Below, piece by piece: positions 12,110 to 22,929 of a stretch of 64,000 nucleotides of DNA. The notes beneath the pieces are model-generated. The model searched no databases. It saw only the letters and a program-made list of their open reading frames with translations, and was not told the origin of the DNA. The position numbers were made by a program, and so were the translations under genes. Numbering within the stretch: position 1 is the stretch's first letter; every line of letters starts with the position of its first letter. The DNA is from Ignelater luminosus (lineage: Eukaryota; Arthropoda; Insecta; Coleoptera; Elateridae): contig VTPC01001072.1 of assembly GCA_011009095.1 (NCBI GenBank), positions 1-64,000 of the forward strand, in the 5' to 3' direction.

Positions 12110-12290
12110 ATTAGTAACGAGACTCGAGAATGCATGTAAACACAACATAAACTTTAATAGAACAAGGTTTTAGCCAATAAAACAGATCGATAGTGCTGCA
12201 GATACTGTTTTATTGGCATGAAACCTTGTTCTTTCAAGTTTGTGTTGTGTTTACATGCATTCTCGAGTCTCATTACGAATGTCGTATACT
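12110..12290. repeat. ~180-bp near-perfect palindrome
   Basis: The left arm, gcgacattagtaacgagactcgagaatgcatg and onwards through aacaaggttttagccaataaaaca, is mirrored by the right arm tgttttattggcatgaaacc to atgcattctcgagtctcattacgaatgtcg. The arms are about 85 bp with a few mismatches around a short centre near 12198. A transcript would fold into one long hairpin. No terminal target duplication was identified. Confidence 0.85.
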
Positions 12291-13611
12291 GTATCAGTGT
12301 TTGAAGAACCAAAATTCGCTTTCCTGGCGAAGAGGCCAAAACAGGTGAAGCTTGTTTTACAATTTCCCCTAAATTTTAAAGGGTAGAGCTTTTTTGTTTT
12401 GAATCACATCTTTCTTTCGGTCACTGCAGTGAGCCTGAGCTAGTAATTGGTTTTTCTTCTTTCTTGCTACAGCGTCGCTCTTTTTTTTTCTGTGCTTGTT
12501 TGAGTTATAACACTTTTTGTTACTCTTTTTACACTTTACCCAAATAACCACGCTCACCTTTATGTCTGTCCCTGAATTCTTTTTAACATGGTGTAGCTTT
12601 AGTCCTTCTTTCCTCCTCCACACTACAACTACTGTTCATGACTCACTATAAAAACAAACCACCACAACACACGAACTGTTCAAAATTCAAATAAGAACTG
12701 AGTTCATACTCATTATTATGAGGAATATGTGGTGGAGGTAGTTTGATAGAAGTAAAAAATACAACATTGAAGACTCCAAATCAGAATTCAATATATTTGT
12801 TGACTTGTGATAGCAAAAGAAACACTAAATAGTGGAAAAAAAATCTTGTGTTACTCTTTTAACAACCCCTCCATTACTCTTATGACAGCTTGTATCATAA
12901 AAATGGGGCCTCCAAGAAAAAAAACATATTTTATTAGAAAACCTTCACAATAACCTCAATACAGGGAAAACCAGCGAAAATGCAAGCGCGACATGACGAA
13001 ATTTAAAATAAAAAACAAAATATCGGTTATCTTGGAAAAGTATTCGAGATATCGAAATACCGATGATGCATTTGTAATCAGGAGAAAATTCCAAGTTGAT
13101 AACATGTCCTGTAAATTTACGAGAACATGGCAACAGACCAACAGAATGTATGAATTCAGAAACGAAATTTCTAATTTTGCCAAAAATGAAGAAACAGTTT
13201 TTGAATTTTTCTGAAGATAAAGTGATTATTATTGTTATTAAAGAAGTTAAAATAAAATATAAAAATGTGAAATAAAATACTTTTGCCTAAGCATTGCTTG
13301 CACGCAAAAGCATCTTATTATTAGAAATTAAATAATATATTCATCTTGCTGCAGATTCGCTGGATCATCAGAAAAAAAAGGAAGCTATTGTCTCCAGAAA
13401 ATATTTTAGAAGCCGTGGAATTTATTGAAAAACTCTAAAAATATGCCCAAGTGTGAACAAAACTGATATTCTAAACAATTTTGCTCGGTATAAGAGTAAT
13501 GAGGGTTACAGTTGAAAAGTTACATGTGGGATAGTGTGAAATGCAGATCCAATGGGATGAAGATTAGTTCAATTACATCAATAGGTGTAGACAGAGTTAT
13601 ATCGGGAAATA
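12291..13611. other. Intron, no distinct feature
   Basis: AT-rich sequence with short open frames on both strands only; nothing recognisable before the mariner begins at 13612. Confidence 0.4.
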
Positions 13612-14521
13612 CGAGGTCTGTTCAAAAAGTATCGCGAATTTTGAATTTCCGCGGGTTACGTATATTCGATTTTCGATTTTTTGTGGCGTTATGTTGGTAC
13701 TCATGTCCCTCACTTATGCCGACAAGTTCGGCCATTTTGAATGTTCAGTTAATTTTTGACAGCTGTTTTGCTTGGACGTGTTTTGGCTCGTCTTCGATTT
13801 TTGCCTATTCCAAAAAATGGATCAAAGAATCTGTATCAAATTTTGTGTGAAAAACAAAATTAAATTTGCGGACGCATTCCGAATGTTGACTGTGGCATAT
13901 GGTGAAGCTACCTTGGATCGAAGCAACGTTCATCGGTGGTACAAAATGTTCTCAGAGGGCCGAGAAGATGTGAATGACAAAGAGCGTGCTTTTGGTTTTG
14001 CTTACAGTTTTCTTCGATTGCAGGGGCGTAGTGCATCATGAGTTCTTGCCACAGGGTAGAACGGTCAATAAGGAATATTACCTGCAAGTAATCCGCCAGA
14101 AACGCCCGGATTTGTTGAAGAACAAAAATTGGCTTTTGCACCATGATAACGCCCCTGCTCACACATCGTTGCTTGTGCGCGAATTTTTGGCCAAAAACAA
14201 CACACTAATGATGCCGCAGCCACCGTATTCCCCAGACCTGGCCCCCTGTGACTTTTTCTTGTTCCCGAAACTGAAGAGGCCCATGAAAGGACGACGCGAC
14301 GCTACGCTACGATTGAGGAGATAAAGACGGCATCGAAGAAGGAGCTGAACAAGATCACAAAAAATGATTTTTTGAAGTGTTTTGAGGATTGGAAAAAACG
14401 TTGGCACAAGTGTATAATATCTGATGGGGATTACTTTGAAGGGGACAAAATAGATATTCATGAATAAATAAATAATTTTTGAAAAAACACAAAATTCGCG
14501 ATACTTTTTGAACAGACCTCG
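13612..14521 (+). mobile_element. Internally deleted mariner element (910 bp)
   Basis: The two 31-bp terminal inverted repeats are perfect: it starts CGAGGTCTGTTCAAAAAGTA, continues TCGCGAATTTT, and the right end is the exact reverse complement; both sides carry the TA target duplication. It is shorter than the ~1.3 kb usual for mariners because the middle of the transposase gene is missing. Perfect TIRs imply recent insertion or mobility in trans. The host gene's 7.3-kb intron contains it. Confidence 0.93.
13817..14324 (+). pseudogene. Mariner transposase, D,D34D, internally deleted
   Basis: The N-terminal part begins at the ATG at 13817 (MDQRICIKFCVKNKIKFADA) and runs through the helix-turn-helix region to VHRWYKMFSEGRED, ending near 13985. 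A join then shifts frame and drops roughly the linker and the stretch before the catalytic core. The C-terminal part resumes near 14000 with VFFDCRGVVH (first Asp), then HHDNAPAH (second Asp) and PYSPDLAPCDFFLF (third Asp). There are 34 residues between the second and third Asp, the mariner spacing. All three catalytic residues survive, but the deletion and frame change make the protein inactive. Confidence 0.9.
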
Positions 14522-16301
14522 TAGATATAGATTAGTACAATTAGGACCAGTTACATAAATTAGAGAATATCGCATTAGAAGAAAAAGAAACAGATGAGCT
14601 CCTTATATTATAATTCTGCTTTTATTTTCATTAATATAAATTATAAACTATGAAAATAAAAATAAAATAAGCCCATGAAATAGAGATTTTCTATTCAGTT
14701 TCTTTTGACAGTAACAACTAACTTCCTAACCTCACTTTCTTTGACATTGACAATCAACTTTCTAACTTCAGTTTGACTTTGACAGTTATATAAACTGACT
14801 AATTAATATAATAATTAATAAATAAAACCAAAAATATGCTAATTTACTAAATTCCAGCAGGTGCTATAAATTATTTTGTACGAGTTAATTATTAAAATGC
14901 TTAAAATTCCTAATTTCCAATAGAAATCTTGGCTTTTTATATATTTAAAAATATTTTAGTTTCTTCTCTGTAGAATTGGTGTATGGTAAAGTCTTTAGAG
15001 GTATTTGATATTTATTTAATTTTTTGTAGAAATACAATCTCATATATTTTTATTTATGTTCTCATATAGTATTCTTAGAAAACAAATCTGGCAACCCTAA
15101 TTACTTGTACGCTGTTGTATGCATCTCATTGTTCATAATAAATATTGATTTGATTTAAAAAACAAACTTTTTTGTATTGTATTAAAAACAACAAAGCTAC
15201 AGATTTTCAGACGACAAGTCAGAACAAAGTACATAAATACAAAGACTTGATGATGATTTTATTACAACTGTCAAATTTATAAATGGTACACTGTGATTAT
15301 TACTAACTATAAATTTACTGATTTCATCTGTGCTAGATTTCCTGATTATAAAAGAATTCAAGGATTTTATTACAATATTTAAATTCATTACAGACATGCT
15401 ATTTTTCTAAACGTTTTTAGAATAATGCGATTTTAATTTGACAGGCATTTATGAAAACTGCAAGTCTGTAACGATATATGCATAAATCATGCCTAATCAC
15501 ATCTCTATCTTTCTTAAATGTGTTGAATTACAATTTATATAATTAAATAGATGGTAGTAGATTTATGATTTATGAATGAATGTGTTGAAACTTAAAGGAT
15601 ACAGTAAAAGGTACATTTTTAGAAGTTTAGTTTATTCTAATTTTAAAAATAAATATTGAGCGAGATACTTCTGAGAAATGATCCAACACTGATAATTTTT
15701 GTATATCTTACTTGACACTTTTGACGTTATAATATTAACTAATAAAAAAATCTAGAAAAACCCATGAAATGCTCTATAATTTGAAACAGGCTTATTACCA
15801 ACTGGTAATTAGTAAATCTTTACTGACAAATAAAATGCTTGTAAATACCTTACGATTTTAAAGCATGCCCAATTTATCCAATTATGAAACATATCCTATA
15901 AAGATCAATTTATCTTGCTTAAGTCGAAGATTCTTTTTTGCTTTCTTCAAAATAATCTCTTAGTATTAGTATTGATATTCCACCAGTTAGTATATCTAAT
16001 GAAATGTGAAAATATAAAAGGTTTTAAAAATACCACCATTCTTTGTCAACCAGAGATGGAAAGTTAGATCTTCTTAGTTTTCATTAGCTGATTATTAAAT
16101 GAAGCTTTTTTTGAGAATATTTAATTTTATATGTCAACACTGTTGTGTCACTTCAGATTTTGTTGTATGAGAAATGAGACATGTTTTCATAGTGATGTTT
16201 ATGACAGTCTCAGTAATTTCAAGCTCACATTTTAAATGCATGCAATTTCAAGAAGAAACATAAATTTAAATGTGAATCGATCGAATGATGAAATGACTTA
16301 C
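14522..16301. other. Intron, no gene
   Basis: AT-rich. Near 14700-14790 there are imperfect direct repeats of tttgaca(t/g)... and aactttctaac(t/c)tca. Nothing else is recognisable before exon G. Confidence 0.4.
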
Positions 16302-16926
16302 CTATAAAAATCTCTAGTAAAATCTGTACCGATAGCAGGTAATTCCCCAGTATCGTCACTACAACCACTCAAAGCAGCTGATGATCGTTTAGAATAAGTT
16401 TCTGGTTCATAAGAATGACAATAATCTGACCCATTACTAGACCAACTGTTATCAGGTGAATTATTTGAATTCTGTACTGCATAAGGCCATTGTTTATCTC
16501 CCTGACAATCATTTGTATCCATTAATAAAGCAACTAATTCATGACCTTCACGATCCATCATATAACTAGAATTATTCCATAGACATTCGTTTGAATCTTC
16601 TTCTAATTCTAAAGCGTTATTTTCTTGGATACTAGGTAATGTTGATAATGAAATTTGACCAGGAGTTGTAACTTCTGACTTTTTATGCTCATTACGAATA
16701 TCATCATTCGATAAACTTAAACTCCAGTCTTCTAATTCAGTATGGTCATATTCCAATTCTAACATATCACGGTGATGCTGCTGAAGGGCTGATCTTGTCT
16801 CATCTAATCGCAACCAATGTTGAATATATTCTGCATCTAATGCAGTACATTTTAAACATTCATCGACAGGACTTGACCACGAACTAGGAGTATTCTGATC
16901 ATCATTTATATCGATGTTTGTATTTG
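16302..16926 (-). CDS. NCKAP5: NCKAP5-like exon G, acidic region ending DFYR
   Basis: Acceptor agtttttccag|CA AAT ACA, donor TTTTATAG|gtaagt. Residues 464-671 plus two bases of codon 672. It begins with an Asn/Asp-rich stretch, then SSWSSPVDECLKC, EYIQHWLRLDETRSALQQHH and ELEYDHTELEDWSL. A long acidic, Ser/Asn-rich disordered part follows, and it ends TDFTRDFYR, which joins LVKFESTKS of the next exon. The LRLDETRS and DFYRLVKFEST stretches look conserved in the family. Its TTG-initiated open frame is longer on paper than the exon, but the splice donor cuts it at 16302. Confidence 0.9.
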
Positions 16927-16978
16927 CTGGAAAAACTTGGACTTAATATTTGAAAAGTTTCGAAAATATTTAACTCAC

Positions 16979-17193
16979 CAAGCAAGCTGGCAGCAGCTTT
17001 AACTCTTCTAAGCGGATTTATTTTCTTCTCTGTAATATCCAATAAGAGAATACTAGGACTACTAGAAATTGGTGAACTAAGCGAATAACAAGGACTAGGA
17101 GCTGTAGTTATTTTAATGCACAAATGTGAATCGGAAAAACTTCTCATAATATGTTGAAATGGAAGAATATCTTTAGTTGGAGGATAGCTGTTC
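16979..17193 (-). CDS. NCKAP5: NCKAP5-like exon F
   Basis: Acceptor tttctttctttaag|G AAC AGC, donor CTTGCTTG|gtgagt. Residues 392-463 plus one base of codon 464. It reads NSYPPTKDILPFQHIMRSFSDSH, then a Ser/Pro-rich run (TTAPSPCYSLSSPISSSPS), then a basic segment (EKKINPLRRVKAAASLL). The Ser-Pro pairs are possible proline-directed kinase sites, by inference only. The upstream intron is only 61 bp and the downstream one 52 bp. Confidence 0.88.
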
Positions 17194-17254
17194 CTTAAAG
17201 AAAGAAACAAATATTTTATCCAACCAAAACGGACTAATCGGAGAAGCGTCTTAC

Positions 17255-17525
17255 CTTGGATTTAAACCTAAGAGATTAATAGGTATATACAAAATATCGG
17301 GATCTTTATTGTCAGTAACTAACAGGCGAGTTTCTGTAACTTCAGTCTCATCTGTTGCCTCTTTTAAGTCTTCTAGGCCTCTAGATGCAACCACTGCCTC
17401 TCCTGACGTCTTGGAAACTTCGGCTTGAACGTCTGAAGACATTGTCGAATAACCTTCGTCACGATTTCCACTTTCTGGTGATTCGTTTCCTGTTGTTTCT
17501 TCTTCACTTTTTGAACTTGCTTGTG
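17255..17525 (-). CDS. NCKAP5: NCKAP5-like exon E, EGYSTMSSDVQ segment
   Basis: Acceptor tattcatttttag|CA CAA GCA, donor AATCCAAG|gtaaga. Residues 302-391 plus two bases of codon 392. An acidic Ser/Glu stretch leads into RDEGYSTMSSDVQ, a motif I recognise from vertebrate NCKAP5 proteins, then a disordered acidic run and a hydrophobic end, DILYIPINLLGLNP. The open frame continues upstream through the 106-bp intron to a false start at 17604, so a simple ORF caller would give a hydrophobic N-terminus that is really intron. Confidence 0.9.
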
Positions 17526-17631
17526 CTAAAAATGAATATGATAAATTTAAACTTACTGAAATTATTGCGCAAAAAAAGAAAATAAGCATTGTGTGACGGC
17601 ACAAGATATGTCAGCCATTCCTTATTCTTAC

Positions 17632-17847
17632 CTAATACAGGCCTACTCCTGCGATATTTGGCAGCTTGTAAAATTGGTAGTTGCAAATTAAGCGAAACAG
17701 GACGTTGGGGAGGCACCCATAAAGAGGAATCGACGGCCGAAAGTGCTTCGAGAAGTCGTTTGGGTGTTACTTCGGTACCTTTAAGTTCTGTCCAGAGCTT
17801 TGTTAATATTTGGTGCCTTTTCTTGTCTTCTAATGATAACTGTTTAT
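17632..17847 (-). CDS. NCKAP5: NCKAP5-like exon D
   Basis: Acceptor cttattacag|AT AAA CAG, donor GTATTAG|gtaaga. Residues 230-301 plus one base of codon 302. It reads DKQLSLEDKKRHQILTKLW, a Lys/Leu-rich likely helix, then TPKRLLEALSAVDSSLW, then a Pro/basic end (PPQRPVSLNLQLP, KYRRSRPVL). Compact folding and aromatic content suggest a conserved short module rather than disorder. It is separated from its neighbours by 126-bp and 106-bp introns. The function of this segment in the family is not known to me. Confidence 0.88.
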
Positions 17848-17973
17848 CTGTAATAAGTAATTTCAGTAAAAACTAACAAATTATTGAGGTATACTAGTTT
17901 TATTTTCTTTACAAGATCCCCACGTTGAGGGCAGCAAATTAATGTTAATAGAGAAAACATAAAATGTACTTAC

Positions 17974-18343
17974 CAATAACCTTGGAATCAGCAGACAGAT
18001 GCTTTTCAGTTTTCGTCAAAACCTTATCATTAGTAATCGTTTCGGTTTGGCTCTCACTGTTCGGACTGTTTTCCAAAGCGTCTGAATTAAACGAATTGCA
18101 ATGTTTCGCTGTTAAACTAGTTTTCATTAAATTTGTAGGCGAAATGTCGGCCGACGTGTTATCCTCCGTGGTCTCTTTGCAGGAGTCTTCTAACGCTAGA
18201 TGATTAGATGTTGACAAATCCAAATCCGACATGGATGTTGCGTCGCTGCGCAATTGATGAACTAGCATTGAAGTCAGAGCCCTGTTCTGAGATTCCAAGT
18301 CTTGAATTCTCTTGTGGAGATTTGTAATTTCCTCCCGTAAACC
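17974..18343 (-). CDS. NCKAP5: NCKAP5-like exon C, end of coiled coil and acidic linker
   Basis: Acceptor aattttcag, first codon GGT, donor GTTATTG|gtaagt. Residues 107-229 plus one base of codon 230. GLREEITNLHKRIQDLESQN continues the coiled coil, followed by RALTSMLVHQLR, again a family signature. After about 45 residues it turns into a Ser/Thr/Asn/Glu-rich, probably disordered linker (TSMSDLDLSTSN and onwards). A plus-strand open frame of 79 codons over the same bases is a shadow. Confidence 0.9.
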
Positions 18344-19176
18344 CTGAAAATTTAAAAAAGTATTTGTAACGATAGGCCTTTAATGCAGATTTTATAATTG
18401 AACGGCATTCTAATAGCATGGAATTTCAAATATCTATAAAAAATTTCAGTTTCTCTGCCTTGATCATTTCTGCTGACCTCAATTGGGTTAATTTAAGTAA
18501 GAGCTTGATCTTTGGAAATAAGAACATGACAGCAAACAAGATGGAGTCATTGTGATTTTTACCAGGAATGGCTTTTAATCATCACTTCTTTCTATTGCAG
18601 AAGCAACCAACAGAAATGTTAGTAAAACCAAAAACCAACCGCTTGCAAAGAGGAGAAGCCGAGGGAACATCGATCCAAACCGGATCATAATTGAAACCAA
18701 GCCAAGGTAACTTACTATACCAGCGGTTCCCAAAATACCCCCTCTAGACAGTCTATTTTTACAAACTGTACCTCTAATATACAATATTAAAAACTGCAAC
18801 TTATGTACTGGTCAGGGTTACCATACGTCCCGGTATGTGCGGAACGGAATCGTGTAGGACGTAACATTTATTTCCTCACATTTTGGGAAGGTTTATCCAT
18901 TATGCTGATTTTGCAATGCAGAGGCAACTGATTTCATTAAGGATCTTCATGCATGATCTCAATGTTTTTTTACGTACTCGATACAATTACAACGTTTTTA
19001 CACAAAAAATAACGTTACATCCAATGCACGTAGTCTTGCAAGTACTTTATTGTTACCAGAAATTGAAAGACTGACTTTTCAGATAAAACCCCATTAGTTA
19101 AGATTTTATGCGTGTAATAAAAAAAAGTGTGATAATCTCATATCATAACTGTCTGGGCGCTCTAAGGTCTATTATA

Positions 19177-20191
19177 CAGGGTGATTCCGAAATAAAGGGT
19201 ATCCTTTTAATAGGTGATAAGTGAGGCTAAAAGAAGACAAAAACTGAAAAAACGAAGTGGCTCCGTGAAAGTTGAAAATTTTGACAATTTTCCTAAATAT
19301 TAAAAACTGAAGCCGTCTCTGGTTAGAAAAAGAAAAGTGTTTTTTGTATTGTCGCCTTAAAAAGTGAAAGTTAAGGAGATTTACGGTGTTTTTAAACCCT
19401 TGTAGTGTAAGAACGAAAATTTACCAGACATGCCTATTTTCTTGGAACTAATAGTGCAGCTGTAGTAGCACAATGAACAATAAATGCCATCATAAGCTAC
19501 CCCCTGGACATTTTACAACTTTCCCTTCTTAAATCTGAAGTATGTTTAACATGTAGGGTTGTTGAAATTCGTTAAAACAGTAAAAAAATAATAACAAAAT
19601 TTATGTTACGAACAATTAGACTCCAGTCTCACAAGCAACATTTTAATCCCTTATTATTATTTAGTCACATGAATAGGAAACATTTTAAATGGCAATGGAT
19701 TACACATACTACTTGAATGAAACATGCGTATGGAAGGTACTACTAACTATCACCTCTGTATTTAATTCAATTTAATAAATTCAACCAATTTTTATCTATG
19801 TAGCGTAATGCTTATTGAAGTTTTTGGTTCTTCGGAAGTTTACAGAAAAAAATCACTAACAGTAAAATTTTAATATTTTTCCGTTTGCAAATTAAAAAGT
19901 AAAAGTTCCTACTAGTTATTTATGGCATTGTAGAAACCAGATAAACTGTTATACCCCTCATATAAATAGCAAGAACTGCCTGCCAATGACAAGGACAGTC
20001 AGTCAACCCCTATCGAATTTTGCTTAAGTAAAAGTATGAGAGCAGGACCGGCTTGGCTTAGCGATTAAACTTCAATCGCATTTTTCTCGGAAACTATGCA
20101 ATTTTTACCTACCGTTTTTTATCGCAAATGTATGTACTATCACACTGCTATCCACCTTTAAGAGGATACCCTTTATTTCGGAATCACCCTG
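19177..20191. mobile_element. 1,015-bp TIR element nested in the hAT-like element
   Basis: The ends are CAGGGTGATTCCGAAATAAA GGGTATCC and its reverse complement, identical for about 29 bp and then near-identical; TA lies directly outside each end. The interior is AT-rich with no transposase. The CAGGGTG end and TA flank recur elsewhere in the window. It must have inserted after the surrounding hAT-like element. Confidence 0.88.
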
Positions 20192-20343
20192 TATGTTGGC
20201 TCCATCAGCCAGACATGGGAGGTCCCTTTTGGTATTCCAAAGAACTTATTCGCTATCACGCGGTGCTCCCAAAAATAGTGACGTCCAAGGTCGGGGTTAT
20301 ATGGGCCTTGTTGGAAAGGTGATTCTGCACTACAGCCCTGGAC

Positions 20344-20890
20344 GGGCCGAAATTTTCAGGATTCGGCCCTAAAAAAACCTGGTAAGCTCTTGATCGGCCC
20401 AACAGGGCTGAGAGGTCCGAACAGCCCACGAGAGCAGCACGAGAGGTCCGATAGACCCGAGAGATTCAAAAGATTCGATACACTCGAAGGGCCGAAAAGT
20501 CCAAAAGGCCAGATGGCCCGAGAAATCCGACAGGCCCGAAAGATCCAAAAGGCCCGATAGACTCGAAAGGCCGAAAAGTTCAAAAGGCCCGACGGCCCGA
20601 AAAGTCTGACAGGCCCGAAAGATCCAAACGACCCGATAGACCCAAAGGGCCGAGAAGTTTAAAACGCCCGACAGGCCCGACGGCTCGAGAAATCCAAACG
20701 ACCTGATAAACCCGAAGGGCCGAGAAGTCCAAAGGGCTCGACAGGCACGACACGACGGCTCGAGAGGTCTAGCAGGCCCAAAAGATCCAAACGGCCCGAT
20801 AGACCCGAAGGGCCGAGAAGTTCAAGAAGCTCGACCATCCGAGAGATCCGACAGACCTGAGAAGTTTAAAAGGCCCGATTGGCAGGACGT
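20344..20890. repeat. GC-rich minisatellite of GGCCCGA-type short units
   Basis: Degenerate units of about 16-18 bp such as GGCCCGAAAGATCCAAAA, GGCCCGATAGACCCGA and AGGGCCGAGAAGTCCAAA, with a higher-order pattern of roughly 50-100 bp. The array starts just after a cactACAGCCCTGG motif at 20327-20340. It is strikingly GC-rich against its surroundings. Open frames through it are a product of the repeat and not genes. Confidence 0.85.
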
Positions 20891-20965
20891 AAACCCGAAA
20901 AACTGGTGGCCATTACTTATATTTTTTTGCGTACTCATGAGGGTACCGCAGTTTAGGAACCGCTG

Positions 20966-21598
20966 CACTATACTATGCGTGTATGGCAGTCATCTGCTGC
21001 ATAATTGATTCTACCCGATTGGTGTTAAGAAGTATGTTTTGTTTTGCTGATCTGAAAGTTGGTGTAAACATAGAAGCATCAAAATAATCCAAAGTATAAA
21101 GCTGTGCGAGGTTGACGTGATACTAGCAACGAAAGCAAACAAAATAAGACATAAAAGAAAGAAAACAATGCGATGTTTAGATGTTTAGCTAACCTCGCGG
21201 CATTATTTCTACTTGCTCCGCCTGCATCTGATTATGAGTTAGAGATGCTGTTAGACATTTGAAAATTTTATTTTACAATTGTAGATTGTTCTTAAATTGT
21301 ATTGGTGCCCCAAATTTTTATTACGCTCATTAAATGGGTACGGACATAGGTACAGGTTAAGTAAGTATTATCCATTATTAAGAAATAGATCGAAAAAGTA
21401 TTTCCATAAGTTTATAATGTACCCAGCGTCGTTGGCTTCTCGGAACCTGATTGAGGAAACTATAGAACATCCAAAATAAAAATTATTTTAAGTCTAACTA
21501 TTAGAAGTTCAATAAAAAACTGTGCGTAATGAATTGCATTCTCGAAATAAAAAATAAAGAAAAACATCATAAGGCACATTTATGCATGTACTACTAAC
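20966..21598. other. Intron between hAT-like element and exon B
   Basis: No gene or repeat recognised; ends with the donor side of exon B. Confidence 0.4.
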
Positions 21599-21823
21599 CT
21601 TTTGAGCCAAGAGGGCTTTAACAACTTGATTAGCAACATCGTCTAAGCAACGTTCGTATTGTTTTCGAGATTCTTCAGCTTGTCGATGGAGTGCGACCGA
21701 ATGGGCTTGTAAAACGCCTTCGCGTATTCCTGGTTCCGAATTCGCTTGTTCTAATTGTTGTCGCAACGATGTTATTTCTTGATTTAGCCTCGTGATTGTT
21801 GTTTGGTATTGCTGACACCGACT
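21599..21823 (-). CDS. NCKAP5: NCKAP5-like exon B, conserved coiled coil
   Basis: Acceptor cattgttgcag, exon of exactly 75 codons in phase 0, donor AAG|gttagt. Residues 32-106 are a heptad-like coiled coil (QQYQTTITRLNQEITSLRQQ) followed by the family's most recognisable block, RKQYERCLDDVANQVVKALL, ending AQK. This block is the strongest single piece of evidence for the NCKAP5 assignment. Both ends are phase 0, so the exon could be skipped without breaking frame. Flanking introns are 21.4 kb upstream and 3.3 kb downstream. Confidence 0.92.
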
Positions 21824-22929
21824 CTGCAACAATGAGAAAAAGAAAATCCGTTAGACATAAAAAAATATTAAAACCGTAATAGTATAAAGCGCACTTAATT
21901 ACTAGCATAATTATAATTCATCTTCTTAACGAGGGAAGATAATCATAATAAAAATGAATAATTCGAGTAGCGAGTTCAAGTAACGTTTAAATCCAAAAAC
22001 GGTTTTTAGTTATCTCAAGAGAAAATCAGCTATGCAAATCCTACCCCGTTTATAATAATAATAATAATCATGATGATTTTATTGTATTCAATGATAAACT
22101 AGATTTAAACGTTTAAAATCTGGGACTGGTAATCTTAATAATTATAATAATCTTCAGGTGACATAAGACATAACCAAACCGCTATTTATAGAAAGTAAAA
22201 TGAAAGCAAAAAAAAAGGTTAATACTAGCTAATCCCTAATATGTTAAGTGGCAAAACACGCGTTTCCAATCCAATCATGGGAGGCCGTATTATTTTTTTT
22301 TGTTGTCCCATCAAGCGAACATTATTATCATCTTCCATCGCAGTAAGCGGTAAATGTGGCATTAATCGATATCAAAATAGAAAAATTCCAAAGTTCATTA
22401 AAACAAGGTTAAGTTGCTCAACCACTATTTCTCTATCTAGTTTCAGAGCACCGGCACACAATACCCTTTTGACAACTTTTTAAGACATAAACTAGTAGAT
22501 TGGAGCCCACAGAAAATAAATTGGTCCGCAAGGTCACTACATATCACCCTTTTTCAAGAAGGAAGGATTAAGAAAACCCAACAACATGGCTGCCAACTAG
22601 TTAATTCGGGGTGGCAGTGATTTAAGTTAGCAGCTTCAGCATAACGACAATGGAAACGCTAATTTAAATTTTTGTAAGAAAGTTTATTTGTTGCTTACAT
22701 TTTGAATTTTTGCAAAAATCTTACAACTAGGTCATCATTTTACATGATAATTAGACAGTATTGCACTTATGACAAAAATTCTAACCTATAATTTTGATTT
22801 GACAAGTTTATAACTAGATAACTTAGAAAACTATTTCATAATTGCCCCAGTGGGATACACTGTGTTCTAACTCTTAACGTCAAAAATTCTCATATTATTT
22901 AGGGACTCTAGTCTACATCCAAGCTTTTT
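21824..22929. other. Start of the 21.4-kb intron
   Basis: AT-rich sequence with AAT simple repeats near 22050-22075. Short open frames only. Confidence 0.4.

Larger units (their letters stand above)
18721..20965. mobile_element. hAT-like non-autonomous element, 2.2 kb, composite
   Basis: Left end CAGCGGTTCCCAAAATACCC at 18721 and right end gtaccgcagtttaggaaccgctg ending at 20965 form imperfect terminal inverted repeats of the CAGNGGTTCC type common in hAT elements. The flanks are TACTATAC (18713-18720) and CACTATAC (20966-20973), an 8-bp target duplication with one difference, as expected for hAT. It contains a second element (19177-20191) and a GC-rich minisatellite (20344-20890). No transposase remains. 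Confidence 0.8.

Noticed and set aside
14159..14575. 138-codon minus-strand ORF
   Set aside because: Antisense to the mariner transposase C-terminus and its right TIR.
20356..20583. 75-codon minus-strand ORF of Phe/Gly/Leu-Ser repeats
   Set aside because: It arises from the GC-rich minisatellite; repeated words, no conserved domain.
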